Source of the DNA: Strigomonas culicis
Lineage: Eukaryota; Euglenozoa; Kinetoplastea; Trypanosomatida; Trypanosomatidae
Assembly: GCA_000482145.1 (NCBI GenBank)
Contig: AUXH01000144.1
Span: 1 to 34,911, forward strand
DNA length: 34,911 nt
Direction: 5' to 3'
Made by a program: the position numbers and the translations under genes. Of the stretch, positions 18,860 to 26,594 are shown piece by piece. The notes under the pieces are model-generated. The model was not told where the DNA came from. It saw nothing but the letters and a program-made list of their open reading frames with translations, and ran no database searches. Within the stretch, counting starts at the first letter, position 1; each line of letters opens with the position of its first letter.

Positions 18860-20338
18860 TTACAAGTCCGATAATTCCTCATAATCGGCCTCTCGCGGCG
18901 GCGCGGTCGCCTTTTCGGTCGGGGTGCTGGCCGCGTCCGCCTCGCGTGTGACCCCGCCGGCGCCGTCGCGCACCTCCCCCGTCCACGGCCGCGCGGGCCC
19001 ACCCCAGCGCTCCTGCACCACCTCCGAGATGGCGTTCATGGCGGCGAGGGGGTGCTCCGACGGCGGCAGCAGGTCCTGGCCCAGCTCCCAGATCATGATG
19101 CCGCCGATGCCTCCCGGCGGCCCACCCGTCCGCGCGAGCTCCACCTTCTTCTGGATCTCGTTGTAGCCGGAGAAAGTGTAGCGGTCCAGCTCGTTCACCG
19201 GCCGTATGAACGCGGCCATCTGCCGCTCGAGCTCCGCGCTGCTCGCGGTCGACTGCGGTGGCGCCACCCGCGCCACCTGCTCCGTCATGACGTCCTTGTA
19301 CGGCATCGGGTGGCGAAAGTTCTCCGCGATGTGCTTCGCGAAGAGCGGGATGCCGAGCGTCAGCTTGCGGCGCGGGTCGCGGTAAATGTCAAGTTTGCTG
19401 CGGCGACTGCCGCGGCTCGCGGCGGGGTCAAGGAAGCCCTCCAGCACCTCGTCACTGAGCATCCCCGAGGCGTAGCGGTAGTCCGTGTGCCCCAGCGGCG
19501 GCTCCTTGTCTGGCTGCTCGTTCGGCTTCAGGTAAAAGTCGTAGGCCATCCAGTGCACGTAGTCCACCGCGTCCAACACATCGTTCCGCCGCAGCAGCAG
19601 GCCGCCCTGGATGTGGGGGTGCAGCGCGATGGTGAGCGTCGGCGCGCGCGCGCGCATCCGGCGGCGTCGCGGCCGCGCGCCGTCGGGCCCACCGGACACC
19701 GTCTCGAAGCCGAGTGCCGCGCGCATCTCGCGCAGTAGGACGCCAAGCAGCCGCCATTCCTCCATCGTCTGCGGGTACTCCCAGTTGACATCGACGCCGT
19801 CGAGGCGCCGCTCAACGTAGAGCTCGTTGAGCTGCGCCACAAACGCGCGCCGCTTGGCCGCGTCGCGGACGAGCGGGCCGAAGCCGCTGCTGCGGCCGCC
19901 GCCGCCGATGGATACCATCAGTTTCACGTTGTGCTGGTCTGCGAGGGCGCGCACCATCGCCCACTCCGTCGCGCGCGGGAGGCGGTCCTCCCGCGCCAGC
20001 CGCAGCGTGCTCGGGTCCGCCTCGAGGCTGAAGAAGATGAGATGGGTGAGGCCGCGCGTGAAGAACTCTTCGTACGGGAAGTAGAACTTGTGGCGGCCGC
20101 ACGTGTCGGCGCCGTACGACTGGTGGCGGTACTCGGGCAGGTAGCCGAACACGGCAAAGGGCCGCCCGGGGTCCGTCACATCGTACGCCTCCGCCGCCGC
20201 GCGGATCCGCTGCTCCTCCTCCGGGTTGCTGTGCGAGCCCGCGGCGGTGGGTAGGACAAGCCGACTGCAGAGGAGCAGCAGCAGCAGCGTGCACACCATC
20301 GCGGGTGCGGAGCGGCGTGATGACCAGCTGTGCTGCAT
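18860..20338 (-). CDS. Secretory glycoside hydrolase family 18 (chitinase-like) protein
   Basis: 492 residues from the chosen ATG. GH18 enzymes cleave beta-1,4 bonds of chitin or other GlcNAc polymers with a TIM barrel. A hydrophobic stretch near residues 14-34 (MVCTLLLLLLCSRLV) looks like a signal peptide, and no C-terminal membrane segment is seen, so secretion or an endomembrane lumen is likely. GH18 marks in order: the second-strand SIGGGG motif (about 137-143), the catalytic DxxDxDxE-type motif as D180-G-V-D-V-N-W-E187, the MAYDFY motif, and MIWELGQD near the end. The general acid Glu187 is kept, but the third Asp is Asn185, which may reduce or change activity. An ATG lies further upstream in frame at 20425, before a good splice acceptor (20392-20393), so 20338 is preferred. 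Leishmania has a GH18 chitinase linked to vector chitin; whether this is its orthologue is unknown. Confidence 0.87.
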   Translation of the reverse strand: MQHSWSSRRSAPAMVCTLLLLLLCSRLVLPTAAGSHSNPEEEQRIRAAAEAYDVTDPGRPFAVFGYLPEYRHQSYGADTCGRHKFYFPYEEFFTRGLTHLIFFSLEADPSTLRLAREDRLPRATEWAMVRALADQHNVKLMVSIGGGGRSSGFGPLVRDAAKRRAFVAQLNELYVERRLDGVDVNWEYPQTMEEWRLLGVLLREMRAALGFETVSGGPDGARPRRRRMRARAPTLTIALHPHIQGGLLLRRNDVLDAVDYVHWMAYDFYLKPNEQPDKEPPLGHTDYRYASGMLSDEVLEGFLDPAASRGSRRSKLDIYRDPRRKLTLGIPLFAKHIAENFRHPMPYKDVMTEQVARVAPPQSTASSAELERQMAAFIRPVNELDRYTFSGYNEIQKKVELARTGGPPGGIGGIMIWELGQDLLPPSEHPLAAMNAISEVVQERWGGPARPWTGEVRDGAGGVTREADAASTPTEKATAPPREADYEELSDL

Positions 20339-20391
20339 GATGCACAAGAAATTAAAAAGAAAAGAAAAAAGTGTAGATCTGTAAAGGATAC

Positions 20392-20440
20392 CTTGCGTTG
20401 TTGTAGAAAGAGAGACAAAGGTCATACATGATAGAGAGGG
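20392..20440 (-). promoter_or_regulatory. Probable trans-splice acceptor of the GH18 gene
   Basis: Pyrimidine-rich stretches on the minus strand (rc of about 20429-20439 and 20401-20415) precede AG at 20393-20392. The resulting leader is about 53 nt before the ATG at 20338. This site excludes the in-frame ATG at 20425 from the mature mRNA. Confidence 0.5.
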
Positions 20441-20901
20441 AACAATTGTTTATTGGGAGAAACAAAAAAATACGTGAGTAATTTCACTTTCTTTCCTTGT
20501 TATTCGATGATGCTGCTCTTGCAGGCATTGATGACATTGTTGTTTCACTTGGAAAAGAATGACCATCTTCCGTTATTTATTGCTCCCGTCACTGCTCTTG
20601 ATAAAGAGACCCATATTGAATTTCTGAATGGAACTCTAATAAAAGATGTGGTTTCTTTCCTTTTTATTATTTGTTTTTGTTGCAGTTAGAGCATTGAATT
20701 GGTTTTCTAATTTATAGATGTTTTCTTTTTTCAGGAAGATGGTGCTTTTCTTGTTACAGCTTTTTTTTTTTTGGTATAATCCGGTTTTTCAAAGACTTCT
20801 TTATATTCTACAGAAATAATCACTGTGTTCTTTAAGACTCATGATGCAGGTCTTGTGGTTGTGACTGTCACGTGGATGCTCATGCCCCAGTTAGTGTCTC
20901 T
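20441..20901. other. AT-rich intergenic spacer, PIN-like transporter to GH18
   Basis: AT-rich sequence with a long T-run (about 20761-20772). A 78-codon plus-strand frame (20453-20689) has AT-rich codons and no recognisable product. It is most likely the 3' untranslated region of the transporter transcript. Confidence 0.6.
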
Positions 20902-23052
20902 TCAAGACGTCATGGACTCGATATAGTTGAGGCCGAACGTCGTCCACAGGACAGTAGTGATGGAGCACAGCGCGTACTGAAAGAAGAGCATCTTTGCGTA
21001 CGGAAAGGTCATGAACTCGCGCTGGTTGAAGAGCAGCGAGCTGTTGATGGCCGTCGGCGCGGCGACCTCGGAGAAGAGCACGAGCAGCAGCGTCTTGTCC
21101 TCTGTGCCGCGGCCGCCGAACAAGAAGGGCATCGTCTTGATCATCGCGACGAGCAGCACAAAGCAGATGAAGGGCGCGAGGATGAGCCGCGCAACGATCA
21201 CGCCCCACACAAAGTGTTTGCTGACGCCGGTGAGCGACAGGGCGAGTTCCACGCCGGACGGCTCGGGCGGTGCGCCGGCCGCGGCGGGGGCCTCCGGCCG
21301 CGGCGCGCCGCTGACCTGGACGCTGGTGCCAACGCTCGTCGGCGGGCGGCGCGGCGGCAGCGCGTACTGCTGGAGCACCTGCTGCAACGAGAAGGACTCG
21401 TGAAGGTCGAACTCCTCCTCATCCAAGTTGGCGTGCGCGGCGTTGTACCACCTCGCGTAGGCGCCGTCCTCGCCGAGCAGCCGCAGGTCGTCCTCCGCGA
21501 GCGGGAACTCCGTGTTCTGCTCCGAGTCGCGCAGCCGCACATCCCCCTTCCCGTCCGCGGCGCCACCGGTGGTGGAGCCCATCAGGTTCGCGCCGAGCAG
21601 CAGCAGCGAGGCGGGGATCGACCCGTTGCCGATGAGCGCGATGGCGTCCATCACCATAACGAGGTAGCCGTTGTCGAAGAAGAGGTTGCGCACCGGGGTC
21701 GTGACGCCAAGGACGAGGCCCACGACGACCGACATGAGCGGCACGTTCGTGACGAGGTTGTGCGCCATGCGGCGCGCGGAGTGGCGCAGGCGCGCCCAGC
21801 GGTGCCGCCGCGCCTCGGCCTCCACCTCCTTCAGCTGACTAGCGTAGAAGACGCGGACGAGGCCGGCGGTCTCCCAGTCGTACGGCAGCAGCTCCGCGAG
21901 GGCGGGCGTCGGCGTCAGGTACTTCAGCATCGTCGCCGGCGACATGGGCTGCACGTCGACCTGCGCCTGCGCCTCGGCGGTGGCCACCGGCAGCGTGCCG
22001 GTCGCCGCGAAGGAGGCGTTGAGCGACGCCAGCAGCACCGGGTCGTGCGCGTCGGTCATCGTCTCAGCGTCCGAGGAGGAGGGTGAGGGGCTGCCGGCGA
22101 CGCGCGGCGGCGCCGCAGCGGTGGCCACCGGCGCGGAGGAGGGAAACGCCAGCGCGTGCGACCGCACCGGCGACTGCGAGGACCCTGCCAGCACCTCTGT
22201 CTGCGTGAAGGCGTCACAGCGCGTGCCTGCCACCTTGTGGCCCGCCATGAGCTCCCGTATCAGCCGCAGCTTCGTCGTCTGCCGCTTCGCGTAGTCGACC
22301 ATCATGCCGCCGCCGGACCAGAGATAGAGCACGCCGAGGATGTTGTACACAAAGATGTACGCAGAGCCCTCCGAGACATCGAACCAGGTCAGCGAACCCG
22401 CGAGGTTCTGAAGCACGGACAGCGGCAGCGTGACCGTGTTCTGGATGGACATGGAGATGATGGAGGCCCAGAAGTAGCCGGGCTGCTCCTCCACCATGGC
22501 GGAGGGCGTCTCCAGGAGCGGCACCACGTCGCGGCCGCTCACGTTGAGCTGCTCGAGGCGGTCGCTGAGGATGACCGCCACGTACGGACGGCCCGTCGCT
22601 TTCTTTTTTTTCTTCTTCTTTTTCTTCTGCGCATCGGCGGCGGCGGACGCGCCCCTCCGCTCCAGCTCCTCCTCTGCGTCAGGCACGTCCTCGTAGAGCA
22701 GGTCCAGCCGCACGTCGCCGTGCAGTTCAGCGGGGATGCCCGTCTTCTCCTGCGGCACCCGGTGCGAGAAGGCACCGAGGACGTAGCCGCACGCGACGCC
22801 GATGAGCACCAACAGCACGCTAAAGAAGAGAAGGATGCTGCAGCGCACCAGCACCTCCAGGTTCACGGACAAGGACGTGTTGTAGATGGTGAGGCACGGC
22901 AGCAGAATCGCAGAGATGAGGAAACTAAAATCACGAATGGTTGTCTTGCTGAAGGGGATGCTGTTGCAGGTCACGGCGCCGACCAGCACCGCAATGAGCA
23001 CCTTCGAGACTGCCAGGAAGGTGACAGAGAACATACCCTCGGAGCTCGACAT
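20902..23052 (-). CDS. PIN/auxin-efflux-carrier-like membrane transporter, downstream copy
   Basis: 716 residues, PF03547-type (AEC/BART fold) transporter with about ten predicted membrane segments in two halves of five. The first half holds segments at about 10-32, 42-62, 70-93, 190-215 and 222-250, and the second half ends with segments at about 613-640, 655-675 and 686-708. Crossover-type motifs are seen in both halves: SIQNTVTLPL (Asn205) and AAPTAINSSLLFNQ. Large hydrophilic loops interrupt the fold. One has a run of nine Lys then PYVAVILSDRLEQ; another has RCDAFTQTEV (278-287) and is Ser/Ala/Pro-rich. The neighbour at 23983-26133 is a diverged paralogue, so the pair arose by tandem duplication. 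Substrate is unknown; auxin itself is not implied. The ATG at 23052 follows an acceptor-like AG at 23118-23119; Met7 is an alternative start. Confidence 0.85.
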   Translation of the reverse strand: MSSSEGMFSVTFLAVSKVLIAVLVGAVTCNSIPFSKTTIRDFSFLISAILLPCLTIYNTSLSVNLEVLVRCSILLFFSVLLVLIGVACGYVLGAFSHRVPQEKTGIPAELHGDVRLDLLYEDVPDAEEELERRGASAAADAQKKKKKKKKKATGRPYVAVILSDRLEQLNVSGRDVVPLLETPSAMVEEQPGYFWASIISMSIQNTVTLPLSVLQNLAGSLTWFDVSEGSAYIFVYNILGVLYLWSGGGMMVDYAKRQTTKLRLIRELMAGHKVAGTRCDAFTQTEVLAGSSQSPVRSHALAFPSSAPVATAAAPPRVAGSPSPSSSDAETMTDAHDPVLLASLNASFAATGTLPVATAEAQAQVDVQPMSPATMLKYLTPTPALAELLPYDWETAGLVRVFYASQLKEVEAEARRHRWARLRHSARRMAHNLVTNVPLMSVVVGLVLGVTTPVRNLFFDNGYLVMVMDAIALIGNGSIPASLLLLGANLMGSTTGGAADGKGDVRLRDSEQNTEFPLAEDDLRLLGEDGAYARWYNAAHANLDEEEFDLHESFSLQQVLQQYALPPRRPPTSVGTSVQVSGAPRPEAPAAAGAPPEPSGVELALSLTGVSKHFVWGVIVARLILAPFICFVLLVAMIKTMPFLFGGRGTEDKTLLLVLFSEVAAPTAINSSLLFNQREFMTFPYAKMLFFQYALCSITTVLWTTFGLNYIESMTS

Positions 23053-23117
23053 GATACTACGCTACAAGAAATGGATTATTTACTTAGTTTTCCTTTTCCT
23101 TCTGCTTCGCGTATTAA

Positions 23118-23150
23118 CTAGGAACACAAATTCCAAAAACGAAAGGATAA
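23118..23150 (-). promoter_or_regulatory. Probable trans-splice acceptor of the downstream PIN-like gene
   Basis: A T/C-rich stretch on the minus strand (rc of about 23120-23150) ends in AG at 23119-23118, giving a leader of about 65 nt. The tract is interrupted by purines, so the exact site is uncertain. Confidence 0.4.
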
Positions 23151-23640
23151 AATGATATATTTTGTTATGTCAGTAAATGAATCAAATTGGTTGCTGATTG
23201 TTTAGTTGTTTGATTATTTTTTGGTGTGGTGGCCTTCTTCATGAATATCGTACAAGCAAACCGGTGGCTACCCTGACGGTGTGTATGCATAATAATATGA
23301 GAAGAGAGAGGGAGAGAGAGAAATGAATATGCAAATGTCGTCTTACATGGTAGTAAAAACGTTTAAATCTACGACCAAAGAGCATGTGTAGAGAAGGAGA
23401 ACAGAAAAGAAGGCGTACAATAAAACACTTTATATCGATATGACATTCCGAATGCAGAACGCAACATTTGTATTACCGTCAACAACGTTAGAATTTAAGA
23501 AAACAGTGACCATATTACCGTCAGAATGTAGGACCTGGCCTTTTTCTTTTAAGTAAGTGCTTAACATAAAAAAAAAAAAAAATTTACAACATGAACGCTA
23601 ACACACCTTCGTTTTTCTCCGCTCGTTTTATGTTTATGTA

Positions 23641-23672
<32 letters not shown>

Positions 23673-23982
23673 CATTTCTATACGTCTAAGGAAAATAAAA
23701 CTCAAAAAAAATAAAGAAGAACAGATGCATAACATGAACAGAAGAAAAAAGGAAGAATATACGTATTAATATATATTCCGATTCGTAACACCAAAAAGAA
23801 AAAAAAATAATAATATTAGTAATATTACTAGATCCTGAAGAAACATATTCAACGTGAGAAAAAAAAATGCACACAAAAAGAAAAGAAGAAAACAATAAAA
23901 AACAGCAAAGAAAAAAAGTTAGATAAATATGACGAAAAGGGGTTTATGCATGCCACTGGAGTGCCCTCCAGCAGCATCTCAT
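23151..23982. other. AT-rich spacer between the two PIN-like genes
   Basis: About 0.8 kb of AT-rich sequence with a (GA)n-rich patch near 23300-23322, an A-run near 23569-23582 and many small A-runs. It should hold the 3' untranslated region of the upstream transporter. I see no sequence copied from either transporter gene here, and no RNA gene. Confidence 0.6.
23643..23667. repeat. (TA)n microsatellite
   Basis: About twelve uninterrupted TA units in the spacer between the two transporter genes, probably in the 3' untranslated region of the upstream one. Confidence 0.9.
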
Positions 23983-26133
23983 TCAGAGTTTCATGACGTA
24001 GCTGAGGCCCATGGACGTCCACATCACCATTGTGATGGCACACAGAATGTACTGAAAGAAGAGCATCTTCGCCCATGCGTAGGTCATGAAGTTGCGCTGA
24101 TTGAACAAGAGCGCCGAGTTGATCGCACTCGGCGCCGCGATCTCGGTGAAGAGCACAAGGATGAGCGTCTTGTCGAGCGCGCCGGAGCCGTCTGTGGAGA
24201 AGAGCTTTGGGAAGGACTTGGTGAAGAGCACCAGCACGATAAAGCTGATGCACGGTGTCACCAGCAGCCGCACAACGATGATGCCCCAGATGAAGCGCTT
24301 GTTGATGCCGGCCGTCGACAGCGCACCCATCACGCCATCCATCCACCCGGACGCCTTCTTCTCCGCCTCGCCCAGGTCCACCGCCGGCTGCTTCACAGCG
24401 CGCGACGCATCCCGGCCTGCGTCCCGCGTCGCCGCGGCGGCTGCGGCCATCTCGCGGCCGTACGCGGAGGCCTGGATCTTCTCCTGCCGCGTCATGGGCA
24501 CGTACTCGTCCACGGGGGCCCCGAGCATCTCGACGTGCATCTTGTTGTACGCCTCCGCGTAGGCGACGTCCTCGCCGAGGAGCGCGAGGTCGAGCTCATA
24601 CAGCGGGAACTCCGTGTTCTGCTCCAGGTCCTTCACGAGGACGGCGTCCGCCGCGCCCTGCGGGGCCTTGGTCGACCCCATCAGGTTGGCGCCCAGCATC
24701 ATGAGTGAGCACGGGATGCAGCCCTGCGAGACCAGCGTGATGGTGTCCATGAACATGCTGAGCGGCCCGCTGTCGAAGAAGAGCGCGCGCACCGGCGGCG
24801 TGATGCCGATGAAGATGCTGATGACGATTGCCATGAAGGGGATGTTGGTCGCGAGCCGCTTGACAAGGTTGAACACAACGCTCTTGACGCGCGCCGCGGG
24901 GGAGACCTTCGCCGCCTGCTTCAGCACGCGGAGGTCCGCCGCGTAGAGCACGCGCAGCTCCGGGTTGCGCTCCCACGCGTACGGGATCTGCTCCGCCACC
25001 GCCGGCGTCGGCTCCAGGCACTTGAAGAGGAAGTTGGGGCTGTCCGGCTCCACGTTGGCCTGCGAGGCGACCTCCGTCGGGGGGATCGGGTCCGTGCCGG
25101 CGTTCAGCGTCGCGATCGAGATGTGGCTCACGTGGCGGGAGAGGCCCTCCGCGTCAGACGGCGCCAGGGCCGGCGCGGCGCCCGCCGCCGCCAGCTCCTC
25201 CCGTTGCCGCGCCGGCGGCGGCGACGGGAAGCGCTTATGCTGTCCGGTCGGCGACGCGGTGGAGTCGGGCCGCACCTCCGTCTGCGTCGTCGCGTCGCAG
25301 CGGAAGGCGCCGCTGCAGTGCCGCTCCAGGCACTGGCGGATGTACCGCAGCCGCGCGCTGTTGCGCTGCGCAAAGTCCAGATAGTACGGCCCGCACGCCC
25401 ACAGGTACAGCGTGCACACAATGCTGAAGACGAAGATGTACGCGGTTGCCGCCGCGAGGTCCACCCACGCGACGGAGGCCATGATGCTCTGGATGAGAGA
25501 GAGCGGCAGCGTAACCGTGTTCTGGATCGAGCAGCCGACGACCGCGGCCCAGAAGTGCGCCGGCTCGTCCTCTAAACACGCATCCGGCACGCTCAGCAGT
25601 GGCACCACCTCCGACCCCGTCACGCCGCGTGCCTGCAGCGCGTCGCTCAGCACCACCGCCACGTACGGGGTCTTCTCCTTCTTTTTCTTTTTCTTGGGCT
25701 TCTTGGGCTTCTCCTCCGCCCGCGCCGACCCGGCGGCCGGGCTGGCCTGCGGCTCGGGGCCGCCGCCTGCCGCCGCGGCCTCCGCCACGTCGTACAGCAC
25801 CTCGAAGTGCACGTCCTTGCGGAGCGCCTCGGGGATGCCGGTGCTCGCGCGCGACGGGCGGCGGAAGAGCACAAGCGACATCGCGATCGCTGAGAGGATG
25901 CCCATCGACACGAGGATGAAGGCAAAGAGCACGAGGACGATACTGCCGAAGAATACCTGCAGGTTCACCGACTTGGCCGTATTCGCGATGGTCAGACAGG
26001 GCAAGATGAGGTTCGTGATGGTGAAGCTGAAGTCACGCATCGTTGTGGCGGTGTTTGGCACACTCTGCGAGGCGTAGGCGCCAAACACGACTGCCACGAT
26101 GACCTTGGACACCGCAAGAAACGTAATGTCCAT
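23983..26133 (-). CDS. PIN/auxin-efflux-carrier-like membrane transporter, upstream copy
   Basis: 716 residues, paralogue of the neighbouring transporter, with the same layout of about ten membrane segments in two halves and the same motifs. The N-terminus MDITFLAVSKV matches VTFLAVSKV of the other copy. SIQNTVTLPL has its Asn at 205 in both, and AAPSAINSALLFNQ with a closing MLFFQYILCAIT segment marks the second half. The cytosolic-type loop has a Lys/Pro-rich run, then PYVAVVLSDALQ, VVPLL and RCDATTQTEV (278-287). Most of the rest of the loops has diverged, with different Ala/Gly/Pro-rich filling, while these motifs were kept. The second large loop (about 490-605) is also poorly conserved. 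A family role in carrying small organic anions is general knowledge; the substrate here is unknown. The ATG at 26133 is the first in frame and opens directly on the first membrane segment. Confidence 0.85.
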   Translation of the reverse strand: MDITFLAVSKVIVAVVFGAYASQSVPNTATTMRDFSFTITNLILPCLTIANTAKSVNLQVFFGSIVLVLFAFILVSMGILSAIAMSLVLFRRPSRASTGIPEALRKDVHFEVLYDVAEAAAAGGGPEPQASPAAGSARAEEKPKKPKKKKKKEKTPYVAVVLSDALQARGVTGSEVVPLLSVPDACLEDEPAHFWAAVVGCSIQNTVTLPLSLIQSIMASVAWVDLAAATAYIFVFSIVCTLYLWACGPYYLDFAQRNSARLRYIRQCLERHCSGAFRCDATTQTEVRPDSTASPTGQHKRFPSPPPARQREELAAAGAAPALAPSDAEGLSRHVSHISIATLNAGTDPIPPTEVASQANVEPDSPNFLFKCLEPTPAVAEQIPYAWERNPELRVLYAADLRVLKQAAKVSPAARVKSVVFNLVKRLATNIPFMAIVISIFIGITPPVRALFFDSGPLSMFMDTITLVSQGCIPCSLMMLGANLMGSTKAPQGAADAVLVKDLEQNTEFPLYELDLALLGEDVAYAEAYNKMHVEMLGAPVDEYVPMTRQEKIQASAYGREMAAAAAATRDAGRDASRAVKQPAVDLGEAEKKASGWMDGVMGALSTAGINKRFIWGIIVVRLLVTPCISFIVLVLFTKSFPKLFSTDGSGALDKTLILVLFTEIAAPSAINSALLFNQRNFMTYAWAKMLFFQYILCAITMVMWTSMGLSYVMKL

Positions 26134-26155
26134 TGCACAGGTTATAGAAAGGCGG

Positions 26156-26191
26156 TATATATATATATATATATATAATATATATATATAA
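26156..26191. repeat. (TA)n microsatellite in the probable 5' leader of the upstream PIN-like gene
   Basis: About 36 bases of TA/AT repeat with one phase change near 26177-26178. It lies 23 bases before the ATG at 26133 and downstream of the best splice acceptor, so it would be part of the mature mRNA leader. Confidence 0.85.
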
Positions 26192-26277
26192 GAAGAAAAA
26201 GAGACAAAAAATGATAGAGTAAAGCTAACACAGACAAACGTCTACACACACGAGTGTGCCAATAGACGAGTAAAAGA

Positions 26278-26320
26278 CTGCAGAGAGACAGAGGGTAAGG
26301 AGGAGGAGAGGGGAAGAGAG
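26278..26320 (-). promoter_or_regulatory. Strong polypyrimidine tract and acceptor of the upstream PIN-like gene
   Basis: On the minus strand about 40 bases almost all C and T (rc of 26281-26321) end in AG at 26279-26278. This is one of the clearest trans-splice acceptors in the window. It predicts a 5' leader of about 144 nt containing the (TA)n repeat. Confidence 0.65.
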
Positions 26321-26510
26321 TAAATGTGCGGACCGTAGCGGGAAGAATAGAAATGGACTATGTACCATTTACCAGAGTCCTCACTGAAAAGCAAAAAAGA
26401 AGTGAATTCAAAAGAGAAAAAAAAGAGAGATGTGATTCGATTCATTAGAACGATTATTACAGTTACGCGTGAAAACCATAGATGATTGGAAGTGTAACGA
26501 AAGGGAAGTC

Positions 26511-26556
26511 CACACACACACACACACACAACACACATACACACATACACACACAC
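26511..26556. repeat. (CA)n microsatellite with interruptions
   Basis: CA repeats on the plus strand, interrupted by AA and TA steps, lie about 40 bases downstream of the methyltransferase-like stop codon in its probable 3' untranslated region. Confidence 0.9.
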
Positions 26557-26594
26557 CAAACAAAAAGAAAAGGAATCAGAGACCGCCCGCACGG

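Noticed and set aside
20339..20425. In-frame upstream ATG for the GH18 protein at 20425
   Set aside because: It lies before a good pyrimidine tract and AG (20392-20393) and would add AT-rich residues ahead of a normal signal peptide.
20453..20689. 78-codon plus-strand frame in the GH18/transporter spacer
   Set aside because: AT-rich codon use unlike every real gene here, wrong strand for the unit, and no recognisable product.
20902..26133. Calling the two transporters auxin carriers
   Set aside because: The fold family is supported, but auxin transport is a plant role and nothing here indicates the substrate.
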